NCBI RefSeq assembly: GCF_021021475.1
Contig: NZ_JAINWL010000003.1
Span: forward strand, 310,001-374,000
Origin: Citromicrobium bathyomarinum
GTDB lineage: Bacteria; Pseudomonadota; Alphaproteobacteria; Sphingomonadales; Sphingomonadaceae
Length of the DNA: 64,000 nucleotides
Direction: 5' to 3'
Part shown: positions 26,976-34,902 of the stretch, in pieces
Position numbering within the stretch: position 1 is the stretch's first letter
Layout of the letters: each line of letters starts with the position of its first letter
Translations under genes and position numbers: made by a program
The notes under the pieces: model-generated
Told to the model about the DNA's origin: nothing
Databases searched by the model: none
The model's input: the letters and a program-made list of their open reading frames with translations, nothing else

Positions 26976-27328
26976 TGCGTTTTCTGCTGGGGCTGGTCCT
27001 CCTGGTGGTGCTGGGCGTGGGTGCCTGGCTCTACTGGGGCGGCGGCATGCAGGTGGTCACCGAACACAGCGTCCGTGTCGCGCTGGTCGAGGCAGGCGTG
27101 CCGGAAAGCCAGGCCGAATGCATGGCCCCGCGCATGGCCGAACGGCTGACGCCCCAGCAGCTGCGCAAGCTTGAACGGGTCGCTCCGCAGGAAGGCGAGG
27201 CGAAACTGCCGCGCAATGCGGGCGACGCGCTCGATCGCATTCGCCGGGTCGACGATCCCGAGGCGGTCGAAGTGACGATCCGCGCCGCCGCCGCGTGCAC
27301 TTTCGGCGGGATTTTCGACAAGCTTTAG
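26975..27328 (+). CDS. Hypothetical single-pass membrane protein, pntB-linked
   Basis: Not recognised. It has 117 residues: one N-terminal hydrophobic helix (RFLLGLVLLVVLGVGAWLYWGGG) and a periplasm-type soluble part containing only two cysteines (Cys50 in QAECMAPRM and Cys109 in AAACTFGGIF), which could form a disulfide. The start codon overlaps the pntB stop by one base (TGATG), so expression follows the transhydrogenase. Function unknown. Confidence 0.75.
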   Translation: MRFLLGLVLLVVLGVGAWLYWGGGMQVVTEHSVRVALVEAGVPESQAECMAPRMAERLTPQQLRKLERVAPQEGEAKLPRNAGDALDRIRRVDDPEAVEVTIRAAAACTFGGIFDKL

Positions 27329-27386
27329 AGTCCCTTGTCTTCGCCTCAATGCGTGGCACTATGCAACGCATAAGAGGGAGAGAGAC

Positions 27387-28592
27387 ATGATCCGCACGCT
27401 TATGGCCGCCACTGCGCTGGCCACGCTGGCTTCGCCTGCCTTTGCCGAGACCATTCCGGTCGCGCCGGGGGAGGGCGCGCAGGAGCGGTTGCAGGAGGCG
27501 CTGATCCTCGCCGAGCCGGGCGACGAGATATTCCTCCAGGCCGGGCGCTTCGTGCTGACCGACGGCCTCAGCCTCGATGTCGACGGCGTGACCCTGCGCG
27601 GCGCGGGGATGCACGCCAGCGTGCTCGATTTCACCGCGCAGGAGGGTTCGGGCGAGGGACTGCTGGTCACCAGCGACGGTGTGACGCTGGTCGATTTCGG
27701 GGTCGAGAACCCCAAGGGCGACGGGATCAAGTCCAAGGGCGCGGACGACATCATCTATTCCCGCGTCCGCGTGACGTGGACCAATGGCCCGGCGAGCACC
27801 AACGGCGCATACGGCCTCTACCCGGTCGAAAGCACGGGCGTGCTGATCGACGGGTGCGAGGTGTCGGGCGCGTCGGACGCGGGCATCTATGTCGGCCAGT
27901 CGAGCCGGATCACCGTGCGCAATTCGCTCGCCAGCTACAACGTCGCCGGGATCGAGATCGAGAACAGCCGCAAGGCGATCGTCGAGCGTAATTACGTGAC
28001 CGGCAATACCGGCGGCATCCTGGTGTTCGACCTGCCCGGCCTGCCGGTGAAGAACGGCGGCGAGGTGCTGGTCCGCAACAATCTGGTCGCGAACAACACC
28101 ACCGCCAACTTCGCGCCCGAGGGCAATATCGTCGCCAGCGTGCGGCGCGGCACGGGCATCATGGTGATGGCGAACGATACCGTGTGGGTGGGGCAGAACA
28201 TGCTCTACGACAACCCGACCGCGCCGATCATGGTCATCGCCTATCCGCTCGCCTTCGATGACCCGGAATACAACCCGTACCCGCGTGAGATCAGCGTGGA
28301 CTGGAACATCGTCGATGAAGGCGGCACCGATCCGCAGTTCGAAGGAGCGGAGCAGCTGCTCGCCGCGTTTGGCGGCGCCTTGCCGCCGGTGATGTGGGAC
28401 GGGCTGGAAGATCCCGAGATGACCACGCTGATGGTCCATCCCGACCTTGCCGGGTGGTCGGTCAACCTGCCCAAGCAGGGTGCGGGCATCGAAGCTGCGC
28501 GGCCCGGCCCGCTCGAAGCGCCGGCGATCGGCCAGCCGATCAGCATCGAAGGCTGGGGTGCACCCGAGGCGCTGGAAGCGCGCCTGCCGTGA
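27387..28592 (+). CDS. Exported parallel beta-helix protein
   Basis: Periplasmic or surface protein of 401 residues with signal peptide MIRTLMAATALATLASPAFA. The mature protein is a right-handed parallel beta-helix with regular coils such as DGVTLRGAGMHASVLDF, GVTLVDFGVENPKGDGI, SSRITVRNSLASYNVAGIEIENSRKAIVERNYVTGNTGGI. No lyase active site could be identified. It matches the protein family that, from memory, accompanies SO2930-type diheme cytochromes (TIGR03805/03806), and the cytochrome gene indeed overlaps its stop codon by GTGA. Ribosome site GGGAGAG upstream. Confidence 0.88.
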   Translation: MIRTLMAATALATLASPAFAETIPVAPGEGAQERLQEALILAEPGDEIFLQAGRFVLTDGLSLDVDGVTLRGAGMHASVLDFTAQEGSGEGLLVTSDGVTLVDFGVENPKGDGIKSKGADDIIYSRVRVTWTNGPASTNGAYGLYPVESTGVLIDGCEVSGASDAGIYVGQSSRITVRNSLASYNVAGIEIENSRKAIVERNYVTGNTGGILVFDLPGLPVKNGGEVLVRNNLVANNTTANFAPEGNIVASVRRGTGIMVMANDTVWVGQNMLYDNPTAPIMVIAYPLAFDDPEYNPYPREISVDWNIVDEGGTDPQFEGAEQLLAAFGGALPPVMWDGLEDPEMTTLMVHPDLAGWSVNLPKQGAGIEAARPGPLEAPAIGQPISIEGWGAPEALEARLP

Positions 28593-29590
28593 GGACGCCC
28601 GCTCTCCTGCTGGCCTGCGCCGCGCTGGCGCTGAGCGTCGGCATCGGTGCCAATGCCACCGCACCGGCGATCGACCGCGACGGCGCGATCACCGGTGCGG
28701 CCTTGCCAAGAACGCTGAGCGAATACGGCTTCTTCCGCGATCCCGCCGCGCAGTCCCCGGCCGAGGGCGTGACGCCCTACCGCCTCAACATGCCGCTGTT
28801 TTCGGACGGGGCGGAGAAGCTGCGCTTCGTCTACGTGCCCGACGGGGCTGAGGTCGGCATTGGTGATCAGACGCTGCTGGATCTCCCCGTCGGCAGCGCG
28901 CTGATCAAGACCTTCGCTTTCGGCGAGGGCGCGGATCGCCGCCTGATCGAGACGCGGGTGCTGCTCCACCGGGCGGACGGATGGATTGCGCTGCCCTATG
29001 TGTGGAACGAGGCGCAGACCGAGGCGACGCTGGCGCTGGCGGGTATGCGTGTGCCCGTCACCACGCCCTATGGCGAGCAGATCAATTACCGCGTGCCCAA
29101 CAAGAACCAGTGCAAGGAATGCCACGGGCTGCAGGGCGCGGTCACGCCGATCGGGCCCAAGGCGCGCAACCTTTCCGCCGAGTGGCTGCAGGCCTTCCTC
29201 GGCTCCGTCCCCGAAGGCGCGGATACCATGCCGCGCTGGGAGGATCGCGCGAGCGCTCAGCCGGAAGCTGCCGCGCGCGCCTATCTCGACGTCAACTGCG
29301 CGCATTGCCACCGCCCGGCGGCAACCGCGTCCAATTCCGGGCTCGACCTGCGGTGGGAGACCGACGATCCCTACTCGATCGGTGTTGCCAAGCGCCCGGT
29401 CGCTGCGGGGCGCGGATCGGGCGGGCTGGAATTCGACATCGTGCCCGGCGACCCCGAAGCATCGATCCTGGTCTATCGCATGGCGAGCGCGGAGCCGGGC
29501 GTTGCCATGCCCGAGCTGGGCAAGGCGACGGTGCATGAGGAAGGCCTCGCGCTGGTCGAGCGGTGGATTGCAGGGATGTCCGCGCCATGA
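28589..29590 (+). CDS. SO2930-family diheme c-type cytochrome
   Basis: Exported protein of 333 residues with GTG start and a short hydrophobic signal (RTPALLLACAALALSVGIGANA). Two haem-c sites are present: CKECH (175-179) and CAHCH (237-241). A beta-rich N-terminal region (YRLNMPLFSDGAEKLRFVYVPDGAEV) precedes the haem part. Met residues in the last third (YRMASAEPG, VAMPELG) could be axial ligands. The redox partner and substrate are unknown. It overlaps both neighbours (beta-helix upstream, hydrolase downstream) by 4 nt, so the three are a translational unit. Confidence 0.9.
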   Translation: MRTPALLLACAALALSVGIGANATAPAIDRDGAITGAALPRTLSEYGFFRDPAAQSPAEGVTPYRLNMPLFSDGAEKLRFVYVPDGAEVGIGDQTLLDLPVGSALIKTFAFGEGADRRLIETRVLLHRADGWIALPYVWNEAQTEATLALAGMRVPVTTPYGEQINYRVPNKNQCKECHGLQGAVTPIGPKARNLSAEWLQAFLGSVPEGADTMPRWEDRASAQPEAAARAYLDVNCAHCHRPAATASNSGLDLRWETDDPYSIGVAKRPVAAGRGSGGLEFDIVPGDPEASILVYRMASAEPGVAMPELGKATVHEEGLALVERWIAGMSAP

Positions 29591-30576
29591 AGTGGGTCTG
29601 GCGCATCCTGCTGCTGCTGGTCGTCCTTCTGGTCGCGGCGTTCTTCATCTTCCGCACGCCCGACACCGACCCGGCGGAAATGCGCGCCAAGTATGGCGGC
29701 GCGCCCTCGCAATTCGTCGAAATCGGCGATGGGGTGACCGTCCATCTTCGCGACGAGGGGCCCCAAAACGAACGGCGCGATGCGCCCGCGATCATCCTGC
29801 TCCACGGCTCCAACGCGGATCTGCACACCTGGCAGCCATGGGTCGATGCGCTGAAGGGCCGTTACCGCGTGATCCGCTTCGACCAGATCGGCCACGGGCT
29901 GACCGGGCCGGACCCGGACAGCGACTATTCGATTCCCAATTTCGTGTCGGATATCGACGAGGTGGCGGACAGGCTGGGGCTCGATCGCTTCGTGATCGGC
30001 GGCAATTCTATGGGTGGCGGGCATGCTGTCGCCTACGCGCTCGCCCATCCGGACCGGGTCGAGGGGCTGATCCTGGTCGATGCCGCAGGCGCGCCGATCC
30101 GCAAGGAGGGCAAGGGCAATATCGGTTTCACCATCGCCCGCACGCCGGTGGTCAACCGGATCATGAACCACATCACCCCGCGCGCCATGATCGAACAATC
30201 GCTGCGCGAGACGGTCAGCAATCAGGCCATCGTCAGCGATGCGATGGTCGACCGCTATTGGGAATTGCTGCGCTATCCCGGCAACCGCGATGCGACGCGC
30301 ATCCGTTTCTCCGGCGAATGGAACAGCTTTTCGCAAGACGAGGTGGCGACAATCGATGCGCCCGCGCTGATCATCTGGGGCGAGGAGGACGGGTTGATCC
30401 CGGTCGAGGCAGGGCTGTGGTACGACCGCTATCTGCCGGGCAGCACGCTGGTGGTCTATGACGGGATCGGCCATCTGCCGCAGGAGGAAGAGGCGCAGCG
30501 CAGCGCCGATTATGTCGCGCAATGGCTCTCGCGGCAGGTCTTCGCTGCCCCCGCAAGCCCGTCGCCTGCGCAATGA
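29587..30576 (+). CDS. Membrane-anchored alpha/beta hydrolase
   Basis: A 329-residue alpha/beta hydrolase with an N-terminal membrane anchor (KWVWRILLLLVVLLVAAFFIF). Oxyanion motif LLHGSNADLHTW, nucleophile Ser141 in GGNSMGGG, acidic residue in IIWGEEDGLIP and terminal His in GIGHLPQEE give a complete triad. The fold is probably periplasmic. The start overlaps the stop of the diheme cytochrome gene (ATGA). Substrate unknown; the family includes esterases, haloperoxidase-like and C-C hydrolases. Confidence 0.9.
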   Translation: MKWVWRILLLLVVLLVAAFFIFRTPDTDPAEMRAKYGGAPSQFVEIGDGVTVHLRDEGPQNERRDAPAIILLHGSNADLHTWQPWVDALKGRYRVIRFDQIGHGLTGPDPDSDYSIPNFVSDIDEVADRLGLDRFVIGGNSMGGGHAVAYALAHPDRVEGLILVDAAGAPIRKEGKGNIGFTIARTPVVNRIMNHITPRAMIEQSLRETVSNQAIVSDAMVDRYWELLRYPGNRDATRIRFSGEWNSFSQDEVATIDAPALIIWGEEDGLIPVEAGLWYDRYLPGSTLVVYDGIGHLPQEEEAQRSADYVAQWLSRQVFAAPASPSPAQ

Positions 30577-30665
30577 CGGGCATACCTGTCGCGCTGCTAT
30601 GGACGTTGCGCCCGCTTCCTCGGTAAGGCTGTCAATCCCCCGCAGCTGGATTCGAGGACGTGGTT

Positions 30666-31358
30666 TTGCGCAAGGTTGGCCTGATTGGCGGTATGAGCTG
30701 GGTCTCTACCGGCATGTATTACGAGTGGATCAATCAGGGCGTCGCCAAGCACTGCGGGCCGATGGTGTCCGCCCCGCTGCTGATCGAAAGCCTCGATTTC
30801 GCAGAGCTTTACGGTCTGACCAAGGATGACGAGTGGGATCGTGCGGCGGAAATCCTCGTCAATTCGGCCAAGCGGCTGGAGGCGGCGGGGGCCGAGGCGC
30901 TGGCGATCGCCGCAAATTCCATGCACCGCCTCTACGATCAGGTCGCCGAAGCGGTCGATGTTCCGGTGCTGCATATTGCCGATGCGGTGGGCGAGAAGAT
31001 GAAGGCGGCGGGCGCGGTCAACGCTGCGTTGATCGGCACCCGCAACGTGATGACCGAGAGCTTCTATCGCCGCAAGCTGGTCAGCCACGGGATCGACCTG
31101 CTGCCGCCCGACATGAGCAATGTCGATCGCACCAACGAGATCATTTACGAAGAGCTGATGCGCGGCAAGGCGAGCCGTAATGCGGAGCGTTTCTTCCGCA
31201 CCATGATCACCAATCTGGAACAGGCCGGGGCGAAGGCGATCGTGCTCGCCTGTACCGAGCTCGACATGGTCATCGATGTCGATGCCAATGTCCTGCCGAT
31301 CTTCGATTCCGCGCGCATCCACAGCGAAGCGGTGGTCGATTGGATACTGGAGCGGTAA
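30666..31358 (+). CDS. Aspartate/glutamate racemase family protein lacking one catalytic residue
   Basis: Cytoplasmic protein of 230 residues with the Asp/Glu racemase fold (RKVGLIGGMSWVSTGMYYEWIN). The C-terminal catalytic cysteine is present (Cys196 in LACTELDM). The first catalytic site, a Cys or Thr before N-T-M-H in active members, is Ala83 (AANSMHRLY). A one-base racemase is not expected to invert its substrate by the normal two-base route. TTG at 30666 is preferred over GTG at 30660 because GAGGA then lies at a proper distance and homologues begin MRKIGLIGGMS. Confidence 0.85.
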   Translation: MRKVGLIGGMSWVSTGMYYEWINQGVAKHCGPMVSAPLLIESLDFAELYGLTKDDEWDRAAEILVNSAKRLEAAGAEALAIAANSMHRLYDQVAEAVDVPVLHIADAVGEKMKAAGAVNAALIGTRNVMTESFYRRKLVSHGIDLLPPDMSNVDRTNEIIYEELMRGKASRNAERFFRTMITNLEQAGAKAIVLACTELDMVIDVDANVLPIFDSARIHSEAVVDWILER

Positions 31359-31400
31359 GGGGCACCCACAGCTTCCAGTTTCAGTAAAGGTGATCGTCGG

Positions 31401-32591
31401 GTGGAGAACAGCGCGGTAATCGAGCGGCCAGCGGATCGCTCCCACCTCGCGGCCGATCCCGCGCGCTCGCGCGGGCGGGAGTTTCCCGGGACGACAGACG
31501 AGAGCCGGGGTCCGCGCAGCGCGTTCCAGCGCGACCGCGACCGGATCATCCACTCGATCGCGTTCCGCCGGCTGCGCAGCAAGACGCAGGTCTTCGTCGC
31601 GCCCGAGGGCGATCATTACCGCACCCGCCTGACGCACAGCCTCGAAGTCGCGCAGATCGGCCGCGTGATCGCACGGTCGTTGGGGTTGGACGAGGATCTG
31701 ACCGAGGCGCTGTGCCTTGCGCACGACATCGGCCATCCGCCCTTCGGCCATGCGGGCGAGGATGCGCTGGACGCCGCACTGGCGGATGCGGGCGGGTTCG
31801 ACCACAATGCGCAGACGCTGCGTACGCTGATGCGGCTCGAAAGCCCCTATTGTACGCACGAAGGGCTGAACCTGAGCTGGGAAGTGCTCGAAGGGCTGGC
31901 CAAGCATAACGGCCCGGTCGAGAACCCGCACTGGGCGCTCGCCGCGCTGGACGAGGCCTTTCCGCTCGACCTGCATCAATGGCCCAGCCTGGAAGCGCAG
32001 GTCGCTGCGGTCGCGGACGATATTGCCTACGATAACCACGATATCGACGACGGGCTGCGCGCAGGCTTCCTCGAACTCGACGATCTGCTGACGCTCGACT
32101 TCATCGCCGATCAGTGGCGCGAGGTCGAACGCCGCTTTCCCCATGCCCCGCGCGACCGGCAATTGCGCGAGCTGGTGCGCGGGCAGATCGGGTGGATGGT
32201 CAACGATGTGCTCGCCCACACCCGCGCCTCGACCGAAGGGTTGGACGATTCCACACAGATCGCTCAGGCGGGGCGGCAGCTGGCAGGGTTCTCGCCCGCG
32301 CTCCACGCGGCGGAACGAAGGCTCAAGGCGTTCATGTACGCCAAGCTCTATTACCATCCCGAACAGACCGCCACGGCGGACAAGGCCCATGCCGTTATAG
32401 AACAGCTCTGGCACGCCTATTGCGGAGATCCGGCGAGGATGGGATCGGAGTGGGCGGACGGCTTGCCTGCGCAAGAACCGCACCGCAGCAGGCATATCGC
32501 GGATTATATCGCGGGCATGTCCGATCGATTCGCGCTAGAACGCATCCGGGAGATCACCGGAAACGCGCCGGACGATCTGAGCAATGTGTAA
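31401..32591 (+). CDS. dgt: Deoxyguanosinetriphosphate triphosphohydrolase-like protein
   Basis: HD-domain dNTPase of 396 residues. Metal ligands are visible as His79 (THSLEVAQIGR), His108-Asp109 (LAHDIGHPPFGHAGEDAL) and a later Asp (VADDIAYDNHDIDDG). The motif SIAFRRLRSKTQVF is conserved in type 2 dGTPases of alphaproteobacteria. Expected to hydrolyse dNTPs to nucleoside and triphosphate. GTG start, preceded by AAAGG. It heads a same-strand run to 34868. Confidence 0.93.
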   Translation: MENSAVIERPADRSHLAADPARSRGREFPGTTDESRGPRSAFQRDRDRIIHSIAFRRLRSKTQVFVAPEGDHYRTRLTHSLEVAQIGRVIARSLGLDEDLTEALCLAHDIGHPPFGHAGEDALDAALADAGGFDHNAQTLRTLMRLESPYCTHEGLNLSWEVLEGLAKHNGPVENPHWALAALDEAFPLDLHQWPSLEAQVAAVADDIAYDNHDIDDGLRAGFLELDDLLTLDFIADQWREVERRFPHAPRDRQLRELVRGQIGWMVNDVLAHTRASTEGLDDSTQIAQAGRQLAGFSPALHAAERRLKAFMYAKLYYHPEQTATADKAHAVIEQLWHAYCGDPARMGSEWADGLPAQEPHRSRHIADYIAGMSDRFALERIREITGNAPDDLSNV

Positions 32592-32600
32592 AGGGGGCAC

Positions 32601-33335
32601 ATGAGCAGCCGATTTCGCGTCGCTATGGGGGGAGTGAGCGAGGTCGTGGGGCTGCGCCTGATCCATCAGGCGTTGCATCAGCCGCAGATCCGCCTCGTCG
32701 CGCTGACTCTGGGCGAGATCGAGATGCCCTGGGGCAGCCGGATGGAAGTGTTCATCGCCGATGCGGACCGCTGGTCGCGCGTGATGAAGGCGATGCGGCC
32801 GAAGGTGTTCATCGTTGGCCTGGGCCCCGCGCTCAATCTCGCCGGGCGCGACGACAGTCCGCTGCGCGCGATCGAGGACGAGGAGGCGGTGGTCGAAATC
32901 GCCAAGACCGCACGCTTTGCAGGGGTCGAGCGGCTGATCGCGATTAGCGCCGAAGGGGCGGACCGCTGGGCGCGCGACCGGCATCTGAGCGCCAAGGGCA
33001 AGGCGGAGGCCGAGCTGGCGCGGCTCGGCTTCAAGCGGCTCGACATCATCCGCCCCGGCCCGCTGGTCGAAAAGACCTCGCCCGATGGGGGCAAGCTGAC
33101 TCGACTGGGCGCGCTGCGTGGTCGCGGGACCGATGTGCAGACCGTGGCGGAAGCGATCATGACGCTGAGCTTGCGGCGCACCCCGGGCAAGTTCACCCAC
33201 GAGGAGGACGGGATAGAGCGCGCTGCGGCGATGCTCTCGCGCGCTCCGACGGGCAGGCAGGCGACGAGCGCGGGGGCAGACGCGACGGGTGAGGATACCG
33301 GCGACGCGGACCACCCGCGCGCGCAGCAGGAATAG
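32601..33335 (+). CDS. NAD(P)-binding Rossmann-fold protein, atypical SDR
   Basis: About 244 residues. The fold resembles small HTATIP2-like atypical SDRs: a first strand with a degenerate glycine motif (AMGGVSEVVGLRL instead of TGATGFVG), FIVGLGPALNLAG, an LIAISAEGAD strand and LDIIRPGPLVEK near the end. No catalytic Tyr-x3-Lys is evident, so it may be a binding or regulatory protein. The C-terminal 35 residues are low complexity (SAGADATGEDTGDADH). The ATG has a GGGGG-type site. Confidence 0.75.
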   Translation: MSSRFRVAMGGVSEVVGLRLIHQALHQPQIRLVALTLGEIEMPWGSRMEVFIADADRWSRVMKAMRPKVFIVGLGPALNLAGRDDSPLRAIEDEEAVVEIAKTARFAGVERLIAISAEGADRWARDRHLSAKGKAEAELARLGFKRLDIIRPGPLVEKTSPDGGKLTRLGALRGRGTDVQTVAEAIMTLSLRRTPGKFTHEEDGIERAAAMLSRAPTGRQATSAGADATGEDTGDADHPRAQQE

Positions 33336-33340
33336 ACGCA

Positions 33341-33799
33341 ATGTGGCAGGCCCTGTTCGATATCACCAACGCGATCGCGCTGATCGGCTGGGCGCTGCTG
33401 ATCCTGCTGCCCCGGCGCGAGAGCGTGATCTACACCATTCTGTACGGCGCGATCGGCTTGTTGTGCGCGACCTATCTGGTGATGCTGGTCGCGCTGGTGG
33501 GCAATCTGGTCGATCCGATGCCGGCCGCCGGAGCCGCGGCGGATCCGGGATTCGACTATTCGGTCGAAGGGCTGATGGCGATGTTCCGCTCTCAGGGCGC
33601 GATCGTGGTCGGCTGGACGCATTACCTCGCGCTGGACCTGCTCGCCGGGCTGTGGATCGCCCGCGATGCGGACAGGCTGGGGGCGGGGCGGTTGCTGCAG
33701 GTGCCCTACCTCCTCGCGACCTTCATGGCCGGGCCGGCGGGCGTGTTCGCCTGGCTGGTGACGCGCCAGTTCATCGGCGGCGACAAGGCTGCGCGCTGA
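33341..33799 (+). CDS. ABA4-like (DUF4281) membrane protein
   Basis: Integral membrane protein of 152 residues with four helices. The motif HYLALDLLAGLWIARDADRLG followed by PYLLATFMAGPAGVFAWLVTR is the hallmark of the ABA4-like family, named for a plant neoxanthin-synthesis protein. Bacterial function is unsettled; a carotenoid link is only an analogy. Its stop overlaps the next start (TGATG at 33797-33801). Confidence 0.85.
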   Translation: MWQALFDITNAIALIGWALLILLPRRESVIYTILYGAIGLLCATYLVMLVALVGNLVDPMPAAGAAADPGFDYSVEGLMAMFRSQGAIVVGWTHYLALDLLAGLWIARDADRLGAGRLLQVPYLLATFMAGPAGVFAWLVTRQFIGGDKAAR

Positions 33800-34269
33800 T
33801 GGCACTGGTCGATCAGGACAGCGCGCAGGTCCGTTTCCCGCCGCCGCTGGTGGTGCTGGGATGCCTGCTCACGGGGCTGGCGCTCGACCGGGTGCTGGGG
33901 CTCGCCGCGCTTGATAGTGCGGTGCTGCGCCCGGTGGGCGTGGTGATCGGCGCGCTGGGCGTGGCGATCCTCGGCTCGGGACTGATCGGCTTCTTCAGGG
34001 CGGGCAATGACCCCGAACCGTGGAAGAAGGATACGCAGCTGGTCACCTCGGGCCTCTACCGCTTCAGCCGCAATCCGATGTATCTGGGCATGGTGATGGT
34101 CCAGCTGGGCATCGCGCTGTTCTGCCAGAGCATTGGCGGCGTGCTCTCGGTTCCGCTCGCCATTGCGCTGGTCGATCGGTTCGTGATCGCGCGGGAAGAA
34201 CCCCATCTGCGGGCGACCTTCGGGCGGGATTACGAGAACTACTCCAAACGCGTGCGGCGCTGGCTGTGA
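33799..34269 (+). CDS. Isoprenylcysteine methyltransferase-like membrane methyltransferase
   Basis: Membrane protein of 156 residues with about four helices and the PEMT/ICMT signature: GLYRFSRNPMYLGMVM (SAM-binding region) and EEPHLRATFGRDYENYSKRVRRWL at the C-terminus. Members methylate small lipophilic or prenylated substrates at the membrane. The exact substrate is unknown. It overlaps both neighbours (TGATG upstream, GTGA downstream). Confidence 0.9.
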   Translation: MALVDQDSAQVRFPPPLVVLGCLLTGLALDRVLGLAALDSAVLRPVGVVIGALGVAILGSGLIGFFRAGNDPEPWKKDTQLVTSGLYRFSRNPMYLGMVMVQLGIALFCQSIGGVLSVPLAIALVDRFVIAREEPHLRATFGRDYENYSKRVRRWL

Positions 34270-34868
34270 GCGCGAAACGCGAAAGCCCCGCCGCACAGCG
34301 CAACCGCGAACCTATCGCGGACGTGCTGGCCGATGTTCTGCCCGAACGGGGCATCGTGCTTGAAATAGCGAGCGGCACGGGCGAGCATGTCGTCCATTTT
34401 GCGAAGCGTTTTGCGCATCTAGAGTGGTGTCCGAGCGATCCCGATGCAGGGGCGCGTGCATCGATCGCCGCACATGTCGCGCAGGCTGGGCTCGCGAATG
34501 TGATACCACCGCTCGCTCTCGATGCGGCGGCGAGCGAATGGCCGCTGGATGCGGCCGACGCGATTGTGTGCATCAACATGGTCCATATCAGCCCGTGGCA
34601 GGCGACCGAGGGGCTGTTTGCGGGCGCCGCGCGGCTGCTGCCGCCGATGGATGGCCCGCTGATTCTCTACGGCCCTTATCTGGAGCGTGAGGTCGAGACA
34701 GCGCCGTCCAATCTCGCCTTCGATGAAAGCCTGAAGGCGCGCGATCCCCGCTGGGGCCTGCGTGATCTTGCCGATGTCGATGCACTGGCGAAGCGCCACG
34801 GGTTCACGCGCACGTTGCGCGTGGCGATGCCCGCGAACAATCTTATCGTGGTTTACCGCAAGGCCTGA
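34266..34868 (+). CDS. DUF938 family SAM-dependent methyltransferase
   Basis: About 200 residues. Start GTG at 34266 in a GTGA overlap. The Rossmann SAM motif is VLEIASGTGEHVVHFAKRF, followed by the DUF938-specific WCPSDPDAGARASIAAH, INMVHISPWQATEGLFAGAARLL, LYGPYLE and NLAFDESLKARDPRWGLRDL. Family members are predicted methyltransferases with unknown acceptors. It is the last gene of the run that begins at dgt. Its final codons enter the 13-bp palindrome at 34864. Confidence 0.9.
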   Translation: MSAKRESPAAQRNREPIADVLADVLPERGIVLEIASGTGEHVVHFAKRFAHLEWCPSDPDAGARASIAAHVAQAGLANVIPPLALDAAASEWPLDAADAIVCINMVHISPWQATEGLFAGAARLLPPMDGPLILYGPYLEREVETAPSNLAFDESLKARDPRWGLRDLADVDALAKRHGFTRTLRVAMPANNLIVVYRKA

Positions 34869-34892
34869 CGGTCGGCATTGCCGACCGTCAGG
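34864..34892. terminator. Perfect 13-bp palindrome between convergent genes
   Basis: CCTGACGGTCGGC, loop ATT, GCCGACCGTCAGG. It includes the stop codon of the DUF938 gene. No T-run follows on either strand, so intrinsic termination is uncertain; it may act as a bidirectional RNA-end stabiliser. Confidence 0.55.
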
Positions 34893-34902
34893 ATGCCGAG
34901 CC

